This document shows, in pieces, positions 1-8,110 of a stretch of DNA of 64,000 bases (the first letter of the stretch is position 1; each line of letters begins with the position of its first letter). The stretch is taken from assembly GCA_030681645.1 (NCBI GenBank), contig JAUXRX010000023.1, positions 1 to 64,000 of the forward strand, given 5' to 3'. This DNA comes from Archangium sp. GTDB taxonomy: Bacteria; Myxococcota; Myxococcia; Myxococcales; Myxococcaceae. The notes beneath the pieces are model-generated. The model had not been told where the DNA came from. It saw only the letters and a list, made by a program, of their open reading frames with translations, and searched no databases. The translations under genes were made by a program, and so were the position numbers.

Positions 1-2
1 CG

Positions 3-164
3 GGTTCTCCGACTGCAACGGGTTCTCCGACTGCAACGGGTTCTCCGACTGCAACGGGTTCTCCGACTGCAACGGGTTCTCCGACTGCAACGGGTTCTCC
101 GACTGCAACGGGTTCTCCGACTGCAACGGGTTCTCCCACGGGCACGGGTTCTCCCACGGGCCCT
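3..164 (+). repeat. 18-bp tandem repeat coding GSPTAT
   Basis: Seven identical 18-bp units (3-128) are followed by two variants (129-146, 147-164) in which the Ala-Thr part becomes Gly-Thr or Gly-Pro. The period is a multiple of three and the units stay in frame with the downstream gene, so copy-number change would only lengthen or shorten the linker. The array probably continues upstream of the window. Confidence 0.9.
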
Positions 165-1127
165 CGCGTCGCCACCGGCCCCGCTTCGACGGGCGGGGCC
201 CTCTCCCCGACCCTCTCCCCCGCGGGGGAGAGGGGGACGGCGACGCCGACGACCACCACCACGACCACGACGACGGTCACGACCTCGACGACCACCACGA
301 CCGGCGGCGTGACGCTGGGCGGCCCCACGGCCGAGCGCGAGAAGGCCCTCTCGGCCGGCCTCCTCGAGAAGTGGCGCTACTTCCTCGTCGAGCAACAGAA
401 GATCGAGGGCGACGCCGACTGGGTCGCCGGTTTCCTCGCCTCGCGCGAGCTGCGTGATTGCCGCTGCGTGCGCCCGGTGCCCGGCGAGATGGTGCGGCGC
501 CTCGAGAACAAGGACCGCATTCCCCAGCTCGAAGCCGACGACGAGAAGAACACCCGGTGCGAGCTCTGCCTCCTCGACTCGTTCCCGAAGTGGAAGGTGC
601 GCGCCCAGAAGCAGTGCGCGCTGGCGCTCGAGCTGACCGAGTTCGAGCTGGGCGTGCTCCAGCGCAGCGACGATGGCAACGGCTTCCCTCCCCGGTGCGC
701 CGAGGCCGCGAAGCAGAAGCAGGCCGGCGGCGGCACGGGCCCGAAGTCCACCGTCTCGGTCAGCAAGCTCCCCACTGGCAACGCCCCGGCGAAGGGCGGC
801 GCGTACATCATCACCAGGGCGCCAGATCCGCTCGCCGCCGCCGGCGACTTCCTCAAGCCCAGCGAGTACGCGCCGATGCCCCTGCGCGAGGAGGGCCGCG
901 TCTACGTGCGTGTCTTCACCAGCGCTGCCTGTGTCGCCGAGGTGCTGCCCGGCCCGGTGCAGGCGCGCACCGGTGACCTGCTCCCCGTGCCTCCTTCCGC
1001 GAAGGAGATCACCGTGCGAGGCGCCTGCGGCGGCTTTGCCGAGATCTACTTCGGCAAGGAAGAGAAGCCTCGCGTGGCCGAGTCATTCGCCAGGAATCAA
1101 CCGCTTCGCCTCCAGTTCCGTCCATGA
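3..1127 (+). CDS. Repeat-rich Cys-containing protein of unknown function (5' partial)
   Basis: The reading frame is open from the first complete codon of the window, so the true start lies upstream. It begins with seven perfect 18-bp units coding Gly-Ser-Pro-Thr-Ala-Thr and two variant units, then a Ser/Pro stretch and a Thr-rich run (about codons 76-100). A roughly 270-residue folded part follows from about position 309. That part has paired cysteines (CRC near the start, CELC further on) and no recognised family. A GTG at 309 could be called as a start, but the in-frame repeats upstream argue it is internal. Repeated Pro/Thr linkers of this kind usually tether secreted or surface domains; that role is inferred, since the N-terminus is outside the window. 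The stop overlaps the next start as ATGA (1124-1127), so the two genes are probably co-translated. Confidence 0.75.
   Translation, partial: GSPTATGSPTATGSPTATGSPTATGSPTATGSPTATGSPTATGSPTGTGSPTGPRVATGPASTGGALSPTLSPAGERGTATPTTTTTTTTTVTTSTTTTTGGVTLGGPTAEREKALSAGLLEKWRYFLVEQQKIEGDADWVAGFLASRELRDCRCVRPVPGEMVRRLENKDRIPQLEADDEKNTRCELCLLDSFPKWKVRAQKQCALALELTEFELGVLQRSDDGNGFPPRCAEAAKQKQAGGGTGPKSTVSVSKLPTGNAPAKGGAYIITRAPDPLAAAGDFLKPSEYAPMPLREEGRVYVRVFTSAACVAEVLPGPVQARTGDLLPVPPSAKEITVRGACGGFAEIYFGKEEKPRVAESFARNQPLRLQFRP
199..236. repeat. CCCTCTCCCC-type palindromic repeat inside a coding region
   Basis: Positions 211-234 form a perfect 24-bp palindrome (arms CCCTCTCCCCCG and its complement), preceded by a second CCCTCTCCCC copy at 199-208. 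The same core occurs in the gap before tsaD (18512-18541) and around 45130-45258. Here it lies in frame inside the first gene and encodes the Leu-Ser-Pro-Thr-Leu-Ser-Pro part of the linker. Confidence 0.75.
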
Positions 1128-1651
1128 GCATTCCCGGGAAACTCGTCGAAGGTGTCTTCAAGCGCGTGCTCGCGGCGGACCTCACCCCCGAGTTGATCAC
1201 CAAGCTGGCCTCGGTCGGCGTCGACGTGTCCGGGCCCATGGAACCGACCTACCCGCGCACCACCTGGTACCTCGCCGTCGAGCTCACCGCGAAGACGCTC
1301 TTCCCTGAAGACGGGCTCCCGGTGCAGCTGCGCAGGCTGGGCGGGCACATCATCTCGTGCCTGCAGTCGCGGGGCATCATCAAGGGCGCCTGGCTCTCGA
1401 TGGCGCGGCTCATGGGACCCCGGCGCGCGCTCAAGCAGGCGATGGACTTCACCGATCGCAGCCCGGTCAAGGTGGCCATCACCGAGCGCGCGAAGAACGA
1501 GTTCTCGATCTCGGTCGATGACACCGAACAGCCTGACTTCCTCGCGGGGCTCCTCGAGTCGGCGATCGCGATGCTCGGAGGCAAGGCCCCCGAGGTCTCC
1601 CTCGAAGCCACGCGCGATGGCTCCTGTCACTTTCGCGCCACCTGGAGATGA
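1124..1651 (+). CDS. DUF2378 family protein
   Basis: This 175-aa protein matches the Myxococcus-restricted paralogous family DUF2378/TIGR02265. It has the usual small, soluble layout, an early 'EGVFKRVL' stretch, a central 'RRLGGHIISCLQSRG' region and a C-terminal half with the mixed strand pattern of the family. No catalytic motif or membrane segment is visible. Members occur in many copies in myxobacterial genomes and have no established biochemical role. The ATG overlaps the stop of the upstream gene, and its own stop overlaps the start of the acyl-CoA ligase (ATGA at 1648-1651), so three genes are likely co-translated. Family assignment is from recognition, not a search. Confidence 0.75.
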   Translation: MSIPGKLVEGVFKRVLAADLTPELITKLASVGVDVSGPMEPTYPRTTWYLAVELTAKTLFPEDGLPVQLRRLGGHIISCLQSRGIIKGAWLSMARLMGPRRALKQAMDFTDRSPVKVAITERAKNEFSISVDDTEQPDFLAGLLESAIAMLGGKAPEVSLEATRDGSCHFRATWR

Positions 1652-3159
1652 CCGCGCTCTTCCCGTTCGGAGCCGACCCCCGCTCACCCCGAGCGGAGTC
1701 GGGGGGTGCCGAGCAGGAGAACCGTTCATCCCGAGCGGAGTCGAGGGGCGCCATCACCGTCGGCACCGAGCACGTCACCGCGCTCGACCTCGCCCACGCC
1801 ACGGAGGCCCTCCGCGCGCGCCTCACCGCGGCGGGCTTTCCCCCGGGCTCGCGCATCGCGGTGTGGACGCAGGGCTCGCTCGAGACCGCCGTCGCCCTCG
1901 TCGCGGGAGCGGCGGCCGGGTACGTGCTCGTGCCCATCGACCCGAAGCTGGGTCCGCTCGAGCTCAACCACATCGTGAAGGACGCGGCGCCACTCGTCGC
2001 CTTCGCCGCTGATCCGGCTGCGGTCGCGGGCCGGATCGCCGTCGAGACCCTGCCGCTCACGCCCGCGCTTCGGCGGTACGACGGTCCGGTCGGGCCCACG
2101 CGTGAAGTCGACGACGAGCCGCTGCTCATCCTCTACACCAGCGGCACCACCGGCCTGCCCAAGGGCGCGGTGCTCACCGCCCGCAACGTCGCCTTCAACC
2201 TCGACGCGCTCGCCCGCGCCTGGCGCTGGACCGCGGCCGACACGGTGGTGCACGCGCTGCCGTTGTTCCACGTGCACGGACTGGTGCTCGGCCTGTTCGG
2301 CTCGATCCGCGTGGGCGGCGCGCTGCACTGGTTCCCGCGCTTCGCGCCGCGCGAGGTCGCCGATGCGCTGCGCCTGGGCACCACGGTCTTCTTCGCGGTG
2401 CCCACGATGTACCACCGGCTCTCCGAGGCCGCCGAGAGTGACCCGGAGGTGGTCCACGGGCTGCGCCACGCCCGCCTGCTGGTGAGTGGCTCCGCGGCGT
2501 TGCCCCAGCGAGACCAACTGAAGCTCGAAGCGCTGACCGGACGCCGGGTGATCGAGCGCTATGGGCTCACCGAGACCTTGATCAACTGCGCGGTGCGCCT
2601 CGACGATCCGCCGAGCGCCGGAGTGGTGGGCGCCGCCATCGAAGGCATCGAGCTGAAGCTCGTCGACGATCAGCGCCGCACGCTGGGCGCCCGCGACGAC
2701 TCCACGCTCGGAGAGATCGCCGTGCGCGGGCCGCACGTGTTCGCTGGCTACCTGAACCGGCCTGACGCCACGGCCGCGGTGAAGGACGCCGACGGCTGGT
2801 TCTTCACCGGCGATCTCGCCTGCATGAACGCCGCGGGCCAGGTGCGCATCGTGGGCCGCCGCGCGACGGATCTGATCAAGTGCGGCGGCTACAAGGTCGG
2901 GGCAGGGGAGGTGGAGGCCGCGCTCCTCGAACATCCCTCCGTGCGAGAGGCCGCGGTGCTGGGCGCGCCTGACGCCGACCTCGGCGAGCGCATCGTCGCG
3001 TACGTGGTGCTGAGCACGCCCACCGAGCCCCAGGTGCTGCAGGACTTCGTGGCCAGCCAGCTCTCACCGCACAAGCGGCCCCGCGAGGTGCATGTCATCG
3101 ACGAGCTCCCGCGCAACGCGATGGGGAAAGTGGTGAAGGCGAAGCTGCGGCTCCCATGA
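1648..3159 (+). CDS. Acyl-CoA synthetase / AMP-dependent ligase, MatB-like
   Basis: A class I adenylate-forming enzyme of 503 aa that should activate a carboxylic acid with ATP and load it on CoA. The P-loop-like A3 motif 'LYTSGTTGLPKGAVLT' is near residue 165, 'PLFHVHGL' near 205, 'RYGLTETL' near 306, 'GWFFTGDL' near 385 and the C-terminal catalytic Lys region 'PRNAMGKVVKAKL' at the end. Layout and the FHVHGL/FAVPTMYHRL segments resemble malonyl-CoA synthetase (MatB) and short acyl-CoA ligases; the substrate cannot be read from sequence. The first ~35 residues do not look like the family: they are encoded by two copies of an interspersed repeat (1685-1752). The true start could be internal, but the ATG at 1648 overlaps the DUF2378 stop, which supports it. 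Confidence 0.85.
   Translation: MTALFPFGADPRSPRAESGGAEQENRSSRAESRGAITVGTEHVTALDLAHATEALRARLTAAGFPPGSRIAVWTQGSLETAVALVAGAAAGYVLVPIDPKLGPLELNHIVKDAAPLVAFAADPAAVAGRIAVETLPLTPALRRYDGPVGPTREVDDEPLLILYTSGTTGLPKGAVLTARNVAFNLDALARAWRWTAADTVVHALPLFHVHGLVLGLFGSIRVGGALHWFPRFAPREVADALRLGTTVFFAVPTMYHRLSEAAESDPEVVHGLRHARLLVSGSAALPQRDQLKLEALTGRRVIERYGLTETLINCAVRLDDPPSAGVVGAAIEGIELKLVDDQRRTLGARDDSTLGEIAVRGPHVFAGYLNRPDATAAVKDADGWFFTGDLACMNAAGQVRIVGRRATDLIKCGGYKVGAGEVEAALLEHPSVREAAVLGAPDADLGERIVAYVVLSTPTEPQVLQDFVASQLSPHKRPREVHVIDELPRNAMGKVVKAKLRLP
1685..1752. repeat. Two direct copies of a CCGAGCGGAGTCGAGG repeat arm in a coding region
   Basis: Two imperfect units, 'CACCCCGAGCGGAGTCGGGG' near 1686 and 'CATCCCGAGCGGAGTCGAGG' near 1729, lie 40-45 bp apart in the same orientation. 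They are the same arm seen in inverted pairs at 29148-29207 and 45165-45224. Here they are translated as two copies of Arg-Ala-Glu-Ser at the N-terminus of the ligase. Confidence 0.75.
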
Positions 3160-3211
3160 GCTGTGGAATGAATGCCGCGCTCGTTGATCGGCCGCCAGGC
3201 TGCCTCGTGGC

Positions 3212-4432
3212 TTACTTCGCCCGGGCGCCTTTGAGCTCCAGGGCAAGTTGCCAAAGGTCCTCGAAGATGGCCGCGGAGGCCTCTCCGTCCTCCTGGCGAG
3301 TCGCCGCGGTGTTGACAAACAAGATCACCCCGATCTGTTTGTCGACATCCGACAGCATCATCGTGACCAGGCCGGGATCGGCTCCATTGTGGCCGATTCT
3401 CGCGAGTGACTCTTTCGTCGCCCAGAAAATGCCGGAGTTCAGCGAGCCCTCACCGCTCAGTTTCACGTTGTCTGGCTTGTTTGCAGGGCTGAACTGGAAC
3501 CTGAGCATCTCGTCGACGGACTCCTTGTCGAGGATGCGCACGCCCTGGGAGGCGCCCCCGTCCAGCAAGGCGATAAAGAATCGAGAGAGGTCTTCGACGG
3601 AAGTCCGCAGACCTCCGTCCGGGTAGGTGGTCAAGCCATAGAGCTGGATGGGCACGGCGAGTCCCTGCGCGATGTACAGGTTCGAGTGCTTCGCCAGGTC
3701 GACTTCGGACATCAGCCAACCCGTGTTCTTCATCTTCAGGGGCGCGAAGAGGGTCTGCTTTGTGTACACGTTGAACTTCTCACCGACGGCCAGTTCGACG
3801 ATGTAGCCGGCCAGACCGGCGCCGATGTTCGAGTACTCACGATGCGTCCCCGGCTTTGAACTCAGGAAGTTCTCCTTCGAGTAGTTCTTTCCGTCCGATG
3901 CAAGGTAGTCGCGCAGGAATCCTCCGAGGGCCTCCGGAGAATCGCGACCGAAATGATAGGCAGCGGCGTAGACAGCACCCCGGTCGGTGATGCCGGAGGT
4001 GTGCGTCGCCAACTGTCGCAAGGTAATGGGCTCGTCCGGGAAGAATGGATTGGCCACCTTGAACGGCAGGTACTTGGTGATGTCTTCGTCGAGGGAGAGC
4101 TTTCCGTCCTGAACCGCGCGCATCAGTGCTGCGCCCGTGATGGTCTTGCTGATCGACCCGATGTTCATGATCGTGTCTTTGGTGAACGGCACCCCACGCT
4201 CTTTGTCGGCGAATCCGTATCCTCTGGTCCAGACCAGCTTCCTGTTGACGATGATGGCCGCCCCCAGCCCCACGATTCTGGCGTCTTGCATCCGTCGCGC
4301 GATGGAGCGGTCAATCGCAGGACCCGGGAGGCTGGCCGGCACAGGTTGAACTTCGCCCCCGGCTGCGGCCTGTCCGGAAAGAAGGACAGCGCCCGCCACC
4401 GCGACGGCAACACACACTGTCTTGAGGGACAC
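3212..4432 (-). CDS. Secreted serine hydrolase, class C beta-lactamase/transpeptidase family
   Basis: This 406-aa protein starts with a Sec signal peptide (basic MSLK, hydrophobic run, cleavage after QAAA). It carries the three marks of the PF00144 beta-lactamase-related fold: the catalytic Ser-x-x-Lys as 'GSISK' (Ser93, Lys96), a Tyr-x-Asn as 'REYSNIG' near residue 200, and a C-terminal 'GHNGADPG' in the place of the His/Lys-x-Gly motif. Such enzymes include D-aminopeptidases, esterases and penicillin-binding proteins; nothing here picks one. It is transcribed leftward just downstream of the cystathionine synthase gene with a 54-bp gap. G+C appears lower than in its neighbours, which may point to later acquisition, but that is an impression and not a count. 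Confidence 0.85.
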   Translation of the reverse strand: MSLKTVCVAVAVAGAVLLSGQAAAGGEVQPVPASLPGPAIDRSIARRMQDARIVGLGAAIIVNRKLVWTRGYGFADKERGVPFTKDTIMNIGSISKTITGAALMRAVQDGKLSLDEDITKYLPFKVANPFFPDEPITLRQLATHTSGITDRGAVYAAAYHFGRDSPEALGGFLRDYLASDGKNYSKENFLSSKPGTHREYSNIGAGLAGYIVELAVGEKFNVYTKQTLFAPLKMKNTGWLMSEVDLAKHSNLYIAQGLAVPIQLYGLTTYPDGGLRTSVEDLSRFFIALLDGGASQGVRILDKESVDEMLRFQFSPANKPDNVKLSGEGSLNSGIFWATKESLARIGHNGADPGLVTMMLSDVDKQIGVILFVNTAATRQEDGEASAAIFEDLWQLALELKGARAK

Positions 4433-4486
4433 GTGACCCCGATTGCGGACAGGAAACTGGTACTCGGGCGGCAGCCCCGCCTGGGT

Positions 4487-5854
4487 TCAGCGCTCTGCGA
4501 GGAACTCGATCAGGTCGATCTTGGTGAGGATCGCCACGATCTTCTGCCCCTCGCGCACCACCGCCACGTTGTCCTGCCCGAACACCGCCCGCAGCTGCGG
4601 AATCGTCGTGTCCATGGTCACCACGCCCTGCAGCGGGCTGACCAGCGCGTCGATGGTGTCGTGCAGCTTGTAGTTCCCGGCGATGAGGCCGTTGAGCAGG
4701 TCGTACTCGTGGATCATGCCGATGGTGGTGCCGTCGGCCGCGAGGATGGGCATCTGCGAGATGCCGTGCTTCTTCATCGTCTCGATCACCTCGCCGATCT
4801 TCTCGCCCTTGACCCCGGTGATCAGCTTCTGCTGCTTGCCCTTGAGCACGTCGCGCACGGTGCCGGGGCCCTTCTCCTCGATGTACCCCATGTCCTTCAT
4901 CCACTCGTCCGAGAAGAACTTGCTCACGTACGCGTTGCCGGAGTCGGGCAGCAGCACCACGATCACCTTGCCCTTGCCGACTTCCTTCGCCAGCTCGACC
5001 GCGACGTGCACGGCCGCGCCCGACGAGCCGCCCGCGAAGATGCCTTCCTCGCGCGCCAGCCGCCGCGCCATCAGGAAGCTCTGCCGATCGTCGACCTGCC
5101 GCACCTGGTCGACCACCTTGAAGTCCATCGCGCCGCACACCATGTCTTCGCCGATGCCCTCGACCTTGTACGTGTGCGACTCGCCGACCTTCCCGGTCTT
5201 GAAGTAGCCCGTGTAGATCGAGCCGATCGGGTCGACGCCCACGTTCTGGATCTTCGGGTTCTTCTCCTTGAAGTACTTCCCCGCGCCGCTCATCGTGCCG
5301 CCCGTGCCCAGGCCTGAGACGAAGAAGTCGAACTTCCCGTCCATCTGGTTGTAGGTCTCGGGCCCCGTCGAGAGGTAGTGCGCCTCGATGTTGTCGGGCG
5401 TGTGGTACTGGTTTGGGTAGAAGGCGCCGGGCGTTTCCTTCACCAGCCGCTTGGCCGTCTCGTAGTAGCTGCGCGGATCGTCGGCGGCCACGTTCGTCGG
5501 CGTCACCACCACCTGCGCGCCCATGCCCTTGAGGCGGTTCACCTTCTCCGACGACATCTTGTCCGGCATGGTGAAGATCGACTTGTACCCGCGCACCGCG
5601 GCGATCATCGCCAGCGCGAAGCCGGTGTTGCCCGACGTGTTCTCGATGATGGTGCCGCCCGGCTTGAGGCGCCCGTCCTTCTCGGCCTTGTTCACGATGT
5701 GAACGGCCATGCGATCCTTGATCGCTCCGCCCGGGTTCATGAACTCGAGCTTCACGTAGATGGTCGCGTCCTCCGGGCCGACCAGCTTGTTGAGCTTGAC
5801 GATGGGCGTGTTGCCGATGGCAGAGAGGACGGACTCGTGGACGTTCGAGGGCAT
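4487..5854 (-). CDS. cbs: Cystathionine beta-synthase type PLP enzyme with CBS pair
   Basis: The N-terminal two thirds is a fold-type II PLP synthase of the cysteine/cystathionine synthase group. It shows 'NPGGAIKDRMAVH' with the Schiff-base lysine, the substrate loop 'TSGNTGFALA' and the phosphate loop 'GLGTGGTMSGAGKY'. The C-terminal ~125 residues form two CBS domains ('EVIETMKKHGISQMPILA' and the following repeat). PLP synthase plus C-terminal CBS pair is the layout of cystathionine beta-synthase (serine + homocysteine to cystathionine), though a cysteine synthase activity cannot be excluded. There is no heme-binding N-terminal extension. I chose ATG 5854; an in-frame GTG at 5872 would add six residues and has no better ribosome site. 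A small zinc-finger gene lies 33 bp upstream on the same strand. Confidence 0.85.
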   Translation of the reverse strand: MPSNVHESVLSAIGNTPIVKLNKLVGPEDATIYVKLEFMNPGGAIKDRMAVHIVNKAEKDGRLKPGGTIIENTSGNTGFALAMIAAVRGYKSIFTMPDKMSSEKVNRLKGMGAQVVVTPTNVAADDPRSYYETAKRLVKETPGAFYPNQYHTPDNIEAHYLSTGPETYNQMDGKFDFFVSGLGTGGTMSGAGKYFKEKNPKIQNVGVDPIGSIYTGYFKTGKVGESHTYKVEGIGEDMVCGAMDFKVVDQVRQVDDRQSFLMARRLAREEGIFAGGSSGAAVHVAVELAKEVGKGKVIVVLLPDSGNAYVSKFFSDEWMKDMGYIEEKGPGTVRDVLKGKQQKLITGVKGEKIGEVIETMKKHGISQMPILAADGTTIGMIHEYDLLNGLIAGNYKLHDTIDALVSPLQGVVTMDTTIPQLRAVFGQDNVAVVREGQKIVAILTKIDLIEFLAER

Positions 5855-5887
5855 GGAGCGCACATACACCACCGCCCCGCCGCGCGA

Positions 5888-6109
5888 CTACTGGACCTTG
5901 CGAACCTTCTGGCCCTTCATCAGCGATTCGATGCGCTCGAGCACCTCGGCCTTGTACACGCGCGACCCGCAGTTGGGGCAGGCGCCCTGGGGCACGTCGG
6001 TGAGCACCACCACCTTGGCGTTCACCGTCAGGCGCACCTCCACGAAGCGGTTGTCATAGACACCGCTGCACGGGCAGCGCCCGTAGTCGCGTCTGGCGTA
6101 ATCGGCCAT
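5888..6109 (-). CDS. YgiT-type zinc finger small protein
   Basis: This 73-aa protein has an N-terminal 'CPCSGVY' and a central 'GACPNCGSRVY', giving four cysteines spaced as in the YgiT/MqsA-type zinc finger, followed by a helical tail 'EVLERIESLMKGQK'. There is no HTH domain, so it is not a full MqsA antitoxin, and no toxin gene is adjacent. It precedes the cystathionine synthase on the same strand and is divergent from the gene at 6134 with a 24-bp gap, so both promoters must be overlapping or very compact. Confidence 0.65.
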   Translation of the reverse strand: MADYARRDYGRCPCSGVYDNRFVEVRLTVNAKVVVLTDVPQGACPNCGSRVYKAEVLERIESLMKGQKVRKVQ

Positions 6110-6133
6110 GAAGTTGGCGTACCATAGCGCCCC

Positions 6134-6997
6134 GTGAGCACGCGCGTACCCCCGTCGAACAAACCTCCGCAGACCCAGCCCACCGAGCGGGCCCGGCGGA
6201 GCACCCGGCCCCAGGCCTCCGACGACAAGCCGAAGCTGATCAAGCAGGAAGCCGCCGAAGAACAGGCCCTCAGCCCCGAGGCCGCGCTCTGGGCCGGCCA
6301 GGACATGGACCGCTCCCTCGAGATCCGCGCCTCCGACATCGAGCAGCGGATGGCGGAGATCGCCCAGTCAGAGCAGGCCGAGAAGGAAGAAGGGGCCGAG
6401 CACGGCGCCGAGCAGCGCGACAAGGCCGAGAAGAACGAGAAGAAGGGGCTGTTCAAGGTCTTCTCCTGGCAGAAGCCCGGCCAGCAGCCGAAGACCGACG
6501 CGAAGACGCTCCTGCAGAAGCAGCAGGAAGCGAAGCAGGAGGCCCTCAAGAAGCAGCCCGCCTTCAAGCCCACCGTGCCCACCAACCTCACCGGCATCAG
6601 CGCGTCACGGCTGCAGGCCGTCGGGCAGGTCTCCCAGCTCGCCGGCAAGAGCGTGGGCACCGAGCGCCCGCCCGACGCCTTCTCGCTGCTGAAGGAAGCG
6701 CGAGAGAAGGGCGTGCTCTTCGTGGAAGACGCGCTCGCCGAGGGGCATTCCGAGGACAAGGACGATCCCGAGCACGCCGCCGCCGTCGAGGAATGCATCG
6801 CCCAGTGCTTCGGCGTTCGGGGCATCTTGCGCATCGGGCCCGGTCACAACGACAAGAACGAGAAGATCATCGTGGTCGCCACCACCCACGGCTTCACCGA
6901 CGCGTCGCTGCAGAAGGTGCCCGAGAAGGTGCACAAGTTCGCCACGCTGATCGCCATTCCGTTCGATCTGCTCCCCCTCAAGCGCGAGCGGCCCTGA
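6134..6997 (+). CDS. Hypothetical protein with charged coiled-coil N-terminal half
   Basis: This 287-aa protein starts at GTG. I do not recognise a family. Residues 1-60 are Pro/Arg/Gln-rich and disordered. Residues about 60-140 are rich in Glu, Lys and Gln and likely helical or coiled coil. The C-terminal ~90 residues look folded: 'GVLFVEDALAEG', a Cys-containing 'ECIAQCFGVRGI', 'EKIIVVATTHGF' and 'FATLIAIPFDLLPL', an alternating strand-helix pattern. There is no signal peptide or membrane helix. It stands alone between a divergent zinc-finger gene and the AmgK-like gene, 74 bp upstream of the latter. Confidence 0.7.
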   Translation: MSTRVPPSNKPPQTQPTERARRSTRPQASDDKPKLIKQEAAEEQALSPEAALWAGQDMDRSLEIRASDIEQRMAEIAQSEQAEKEEGAEHGAEQRDKAEKNEKKGLFKVFSWQKPGQQPKTDAKTLLQKQQEAKQEALKKQPAFKPTVPTNLTGISASRLQAVGQVSQLAGKSVGTERPPDAFSLLKEAREKGVLFVEDALAEGHSEDKDDPEHAAAVEECIAQCFGVRGILRIGPGHNDKNEKIIVVATTHGFTDASLQKVPEKVHKFATLIAIPFDLLPLKRERP

Positions 6998-7020
6998 GCG
7001 GTTCTTGAATCCCCGGTCAT

Positions 7021-7032
7021 CGTTCGCGAACG
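7021..7032. promoter_or_regulatory. 12-bp palindrome ahead of the amgK-like gene
   Basis: CGTTCGCGAACG is a perfect palindrome 39 bp upstream of the ATG. It is in the right place for an operator, but a palindrome this short in high-GC DNA can arise by chance and no regulator is adjacent. Confidence 0.25.
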
Positions 7033-7071
7033 GAGATCGCCTCAACTGGGCGGGGGAGTAAGAAGCTGGTC

Positions 7072-8106
7072 ATGGATCTCGACACCCAGCTCCGCGCCCA
7101 GGTGGAGCTCGCCATCGGCCGCTCCGTCGGGGCAGCCCCCGTGCTCAAGCTCAAGGGCGACGCTTCGAACCGCTCGTACTACCGCGTGGGCACGGCGCCC
7201 GACTCGTGGGTGCTGATGGTGATGCCGCCCGACTCGCTCAAGAAGAGCGAAGAGGCGAGCAAGGGCCCCGCGCCCACCGAGCTGCCCTTCATCAACGTGC
7301 ACCGCTACCTCTCGAAGCTGGGCGTGCGGGTGCCGAAGATCCTCCGCTTCGACGAGCCCGCCGGGATGATGGTGCTCGAGGATCTCACCGATCAGACCTT
7401 CGAGGCGGCGCTGGCCACGGGCGATCGCACGAAGCTCTACACCCAGGCCGTCGAGCTGCTCGCCCAGCTGCGCGCCCGCGCGGAGAAGAACCCCGATCCG
7501 GGCTGCCTCGCCTTCACCCGGGCCTTCGACGAAGAGCTCTACGACTGGGAACTGCACCACTTCCGCGAGTGGGGCCTCGAGGCCTGGAGCGGCAAGCTGC
7601 CCACCAACGCCGAGCGCGCCGAGCTCGACGCCGCCTTCCGCCGCATCGCGAAGGAGCTGGCCGCCGCGCCCCGCGGCTTCACCCACCGCGACTACCAGAG
7701 CCGCAACCTGATGGTGACGAAGGGCGAGCTGGTGGTGATCGACTTCCAGGACGCGCTGCAGGGCCCGCGGCAGTACGACCTGGTGGCGCTGCTGCGTGAC
7801 AGCTACGTCGAGCTGCCCCGCGACTTCGTCGACGCCATGCTCGACGTGTACATCGCGGCCTTCGCGAAGGAGACCGGCGAGAAGATCGAGCCGAAGCCGT
7901 TCAAGGCCTTCTTCGATCTCCTCACCGTGCAGCGGAAGCTGAAGGACGCGGGGCGCTTCGAGTTCATCAACCGGGTGAAGGGCAACCCGGGCTTCCTCGT
8001 CTCCATCCCCGCGTCGCTGCGGTACGTGAAGGCGGCGTTCGACGTGCAGCCGCAGCTCGCGCCGCTGCACAAGCTGATCGCGCACTACGTGCCCGAGCTC
8101 GCGTGA
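7072..8106 (+). CDS. amgK: AmgK-like amino-sugar 1-kinase (aminoglycoside phosphotransferase fold)
   Basis: This 344-aa protein has the APH-type kinase fold. The glycine-rich nucleotide loop is 'KGDASNRSYYRV', the catalytic loop is 'THRDYQSRNLM' near residue 205, and the metal-binding Asp is in 'VVIDFQDALQGP', followed by 'QYDLVALLRDSYVELP'. These strings and the length match AmgK, the anomeric N-acetylmuramate/N-acetylglucosamine 1-kinase of peptidoglycan recycling. In Pseudomonas AmgK acts with MurU to bypass de novo UDP-MurNAc synthesis. The next gene encodes a MurU-like nucleotidyltransferase in the same orientation, which supports the call. The two are separated by 92 bp occupied almost entirely by a perfect inverted repeat. 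Confidence 0.78.
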   Translation: MDLDTQLRAQVELAIGRSVGAAPVLKLKGDASNRSYYRVGTAPDSWVLMVMPPDSLKKSEEASKGPAPTELPFINVHRYLSKLGVRVPKILRFDEPAGMMVLEDLTDQTFEAALATGDRTKLYTQAVELLAQLRARAEKNPDPGCLAFTRAFDEELYDWELHHFREWGLEAWSGKLPTNAERAELDAAFRRIAKELAAAPRGFTHRDYQSRNLMVTKGELVVIDFQDALQGPRQYDLVALLRDSYVELPRDFVDAMLDVYIAAFAKETGEKIEPKPFKAFFDLLTVQRKLKDAGRFEFINRVKGNPGFLVSIPASLRYVKAAFDVQPQLAPLHKLIAHYVPELA

Positions 8107-8110
8107 GTCA

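Noticed and set aside
3..164. CRISPR-like appearance of the 18-bp tandem array.
   Set aside because: Units are directly adjacent without spacers and stay in coding frame.
1726..2934. A 402-codon minus-strand frame opposite the acyl-CoA ligase.
   Set aside because: No recognisable protein features; the plus strand encodes all ligase motifs.
3953..5317. A 454-codon plus-strand frame opposite the serine hydrolase and cystathionine synthase genes.
   Set aside because: Product is His/Arg/Asp-rich with no domain; the minus-strand genes show clear catalytic motifs.
7021..7032. Possible LexA box in CGTTCGCGAACG.
   Set aside because: The half-site order and spacing differ from known LexA boxes (GAAC-N4-GTTC); kept only as a weak palindrome.
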